A stretch of 64,000 nucleotides of DNA, taken from Blumeriella jaapii. Taxonomy: Eukaryota > Ascomycota > Leotiomycetes > Helotiales > Drepanopezizaceae. Position 1 is the stretch's first letter. Every line of letters starts with the position of its first letter. Under the pieces are notes generated by a model that worked only from the letters and a program-made list of their open reading frames with translations, searched no databases and was not told where the DNA came from. The DNA lies in contig VWND01000005.1 of assembly GCA_009599575.1 (NCBI GenBank), positions 1 to 64,000 on the forward strand. The letters are read 5' to 3'. The position numbers and the translations under genes are program-made. Below are positions 62,034 to 64,000 of the stretch, piece by piece.

Positions 62034-62801
62034 CTGGGTCTCGGCTACCAGGGGAGGAAAGTAGCAAAACCGAATGTCTGCTATAGGAAGCGAGTGTTGT
62101 CTTTCGCTTATCTTCGCGTGTTTTCGTACCTTCGAAGCCGACGGAGTTAACTGGGAAATCATCGTCAACTTTGAACAAAAGAGTCGACTTGGATGTCGTC
62201 GTATCATTCTTCGAATCGAAGACTTGACCTCCGCTTGGAAAGCTCTCAGTGTTGTCCTCGCCAGTACGTGTAACGAGCACCTTTGTTTGCTCTTGGCTCC
62301 CTTGCTACTTGTCTTCGCATTTGACAACCGATCCCAACCACGGAGGTAGAGCTACTTTCCATCGGCTTGCAAGAGTATTTCGCAATCATTGTAGGTATCA
62401 CGGTCCTACGTGCCACTTTGGTGTTCCGTCACCAGGATTGCGGATCGTCAGTGCAATTACTTCGATGTAGGGCCGCATCCGGGCTCCTCCACCGTGGCGG
62501 CGTTCTAAACAACCCCGCTCCCGCTCCAACAACGTCAACCCAGCTTCGCCCCTTGGATTATGGTTCCAAAACGGTAACGCTCCAACTTTCTCTCTGTCAA
62601 TCGAAACTATCCGGGTCTTGCGCGGAAGCCGTACAGGCGTGGGCGTTGGTCAGCCGTGCAGGCTGTTTACCCCTCGGAACCGGGGTTGCGCTGAGCTCCC
62701 AACGACCATGTTTAAATAGTCGCTGCTTTGCCTCTCCTTTTCTCTACCTGTATACCATCGGATCAATTCTTTCTCTCTTTACTTTCTCATAGACACACAC
62801 G
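62034..62801. promoter_or_regulatory. Promoter region of the catechol dioxygenase gene
   Basis: 768 bp separate the two catabolic genes. A TATA-like TTTAAATA at 62711-62718 lies 84-91 bp before the start codon. CGG-type triplets occur in an everted CCG-N9-CGG arrangement at about 62610-62624, a possible but untested Zn2Cys6 site. No gene is seen. Confidence 0.45.
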
Positions 62802-63963
62802 ATGGATGCCACAACCAGCAAACCCAACGGTCACGACGTGGCACCCGTAGCAGCAAACTCCCGTTTCGACCCTCTCTTCACCCAAAATGTCATCGATGCC
62901 ATCGGGCCCAAAGCTACCCCGCGCATGCGCAAAGTAATGGGCAGCTTGATCAAGCATGTGCACGACTTCGCCAGGGAGAACGAGCTTACGGTTGACGAGT
63001 GGATGGCCGGCGTCGAGATGATGAACTGGGCCGGCAAGATGAGCAATGACAAGCGCAACGAGGGACAGCTGGTGTGCGATGTCATCGGGCTGGAATCGTA
63101 TGGCACATCTTTTCTCTGCACGCCATGAAATCGTCTGTAAACATGCATGGCTAACGCTGCCCCAGACTCGTCGACGAAATCACATTCAAGCTGGCAGCGG
63201 AAAGCGACGACGCCGCCACCGCATCCGCAATCTTAGGCCCATTCTTCCGCCACGACGCGCCCGTCCTCGAGAATGAATCTACCATTGTACAGGACGTGCC
63301 TTCAGACGGGCAGATCGTATACATGCACGGCGTTGTCACTGACCTGGTGACGAAGAAGCCGCTGCCAGGGGTGTGGATCGATGTGTGGCAGGCGAGCACC
63401 AACGGCTTATACGAGCAGCAGGATGAGAACCAGAAGGACTGCAACTTGAGGGGGAAGTTTAAGTCAGATGAGAATGGCCGCTACGCATTCTACTGCCTGA
63501 GACCAACGCCCTACCCGGTGCCAAGTGACGGTATGTCTCCTTCTCGTGAACGATCCTCTGAGCCATCATCTACCGCCGGTCAATCGCGGAGGATGAATTC
63601 GGTGTTGACGAGATTTCAGGACCGGCGGGCAAACTTCTGCAGTTGCTAGACAGACATCCTTACAGACCAGCACACCTCCATCTCATCGTACGTCCGTTGT
63701 TATGCCGCCATTAACTATTCCCATTTCAAAAAACCGCGTCATCTCTAATTGTGTCTTTCCAGGCTCAAAAAGACGGCTACAAGCCCGTCACCACGCAAAT
63801 CTTCGACAAGGAGGATCCGTACCTCGAGAACGATTCTGTGTTCGCAGTGAAGAAATCGCTGATTGTGGATTTCAAGCCTTTGGAAGGGAATCTGAATGCC
63901 ACGCTGGAGCTGGAGTATCCGATTGTAGTTGCGCCGCAAGAGACTTCAAAGTTGAAGCTGTAG
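62802..63963 (+). CDS. Intradiol catechol 1,2-dioxygenase
   Basis: Four exons: 62802-63097, 63166-63530, 63620-63687 and 63763-63963, encoding 309 residues. It opens catechol between the hydroxyls to cis,cis-muconate using non-haem Fe(III), the entry to the beta-ketoadipate pathway. The N-terminal catechol-dioxygenase helical domain (NVIDAIGPKATPRMRKVMGS) precedes ILGPFFRHDAP, MHGVVTDLVTKKPLPGVWIDVW and GRYAFYCLRPTPYPVPSDGP. The four iron ligands are visible as Tyr181 (GLYEQQD), Tyr215 (TPYPVP), His239 and His241 (PAHLHLI). Introns are 68, 89 and 75 nt and phase-consistent. A hydroxyquinol 1,2-dioxygenase is the main alternative. The stop codon lies 37 bases from the window end. Confidence 0.95.
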
Positions 63964-64000
63964 ATAGCGAAATCACAAGATCTCTACGATTGAGACATTC

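Overview
This is nuclear DNA of a filamentous ascomycete (Pezizomycotina). Nearly every conserved gene is split by 44-140 nt introns with GT donors, CTAAC/CTGAC branch sequences and YAG acceptors, and the protein set is typical of moulds: a group III G-alpha, a Hog1/SakA MAP kinase, a TOK-type potassium channel, DUF3716 proteins, a Zn2Cys6 factor and a GH131 enzyme. The genus cannot be fixed from the sequence; nothing in it is viral, plasmid-like or transposon-like. I see 20 protein-coding genes and no convincing tRNA or rRNA.

Layout. About 1.3-2.7 kb: G-alpha subunit (-). About 2.7-7.8 kb: a 5.2 kb gene desert made of many unrelated simple repeats. 7.8-10.5 kb: SCF scaffold cullin-1 (-), with a one-base frameshift. 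11.5-14.9 kb: a divergent pair, a multi-span membrane protein (-) and a mitochondrial K+/H+ exchange-related protein (+). 15.5-18.4 kb: two tandem DUF3716 paralogues (+). 20.5-23.3 kb: TOK channel (+), whose last intron is a hexanucleotide repeat. 23.7-24.7 kb: stacked microsatellites. 24.7-27.3 kb: AVL9 (-). 29.8-31.4 kb: HOG1 (-). 33.8-36.9 kb: KH-domain RNA-binding protein (-), also frameshifted. 40.3-44.3 kb: a disordered 856-residue protein (-) diverging from a pyrimidine-nucleotidase-like HAD phosphatase (+). 44.6-46.1 kb: MED21 (-, frameshifted) diverging from RRG7 (+). 46.4-48.7 kb: a 72-residue and a 222-residue Cys-rich protein, neither recognised. 49.9-52.5 kb: HIT hydrolase (-) diverging from a secreted GH131 glucanase (+). 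53.4-58.9 kb: Zn2Cys6 factor (-) diverging from CTF18 (+). 59.6-64.0 kb: phenol 2-monooxygenase and catechol 1,2-dioxygenase, co-directional.

Functionally the window mixes housekeeping and signalling genes (G-alpha, Hog1, cullin, Mediator, AVL9, CTF18) with an accessory right end. There, a phenol hydroxylase and an intradiol ring-cleavage enzyme together would convert phenol to catechol and then to cis,cis-muconate. The nearby Zn2Cys6 factor is a possible but unproven regulator. The main oddities are the dense repeat desert, a dispersed GTAC-based pentanucleotide repeat that disappears right of about 47 kb, three one-base deletions in conserved genes (most likely assembly errors), the DUF3716 pair, a GC-AG intron, a 13-nt exon, and a small spliced Cys-rich gene that simple ORF calling misses. 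All exon borders were derived by eye from frame, splice signals and remembered family sequence.
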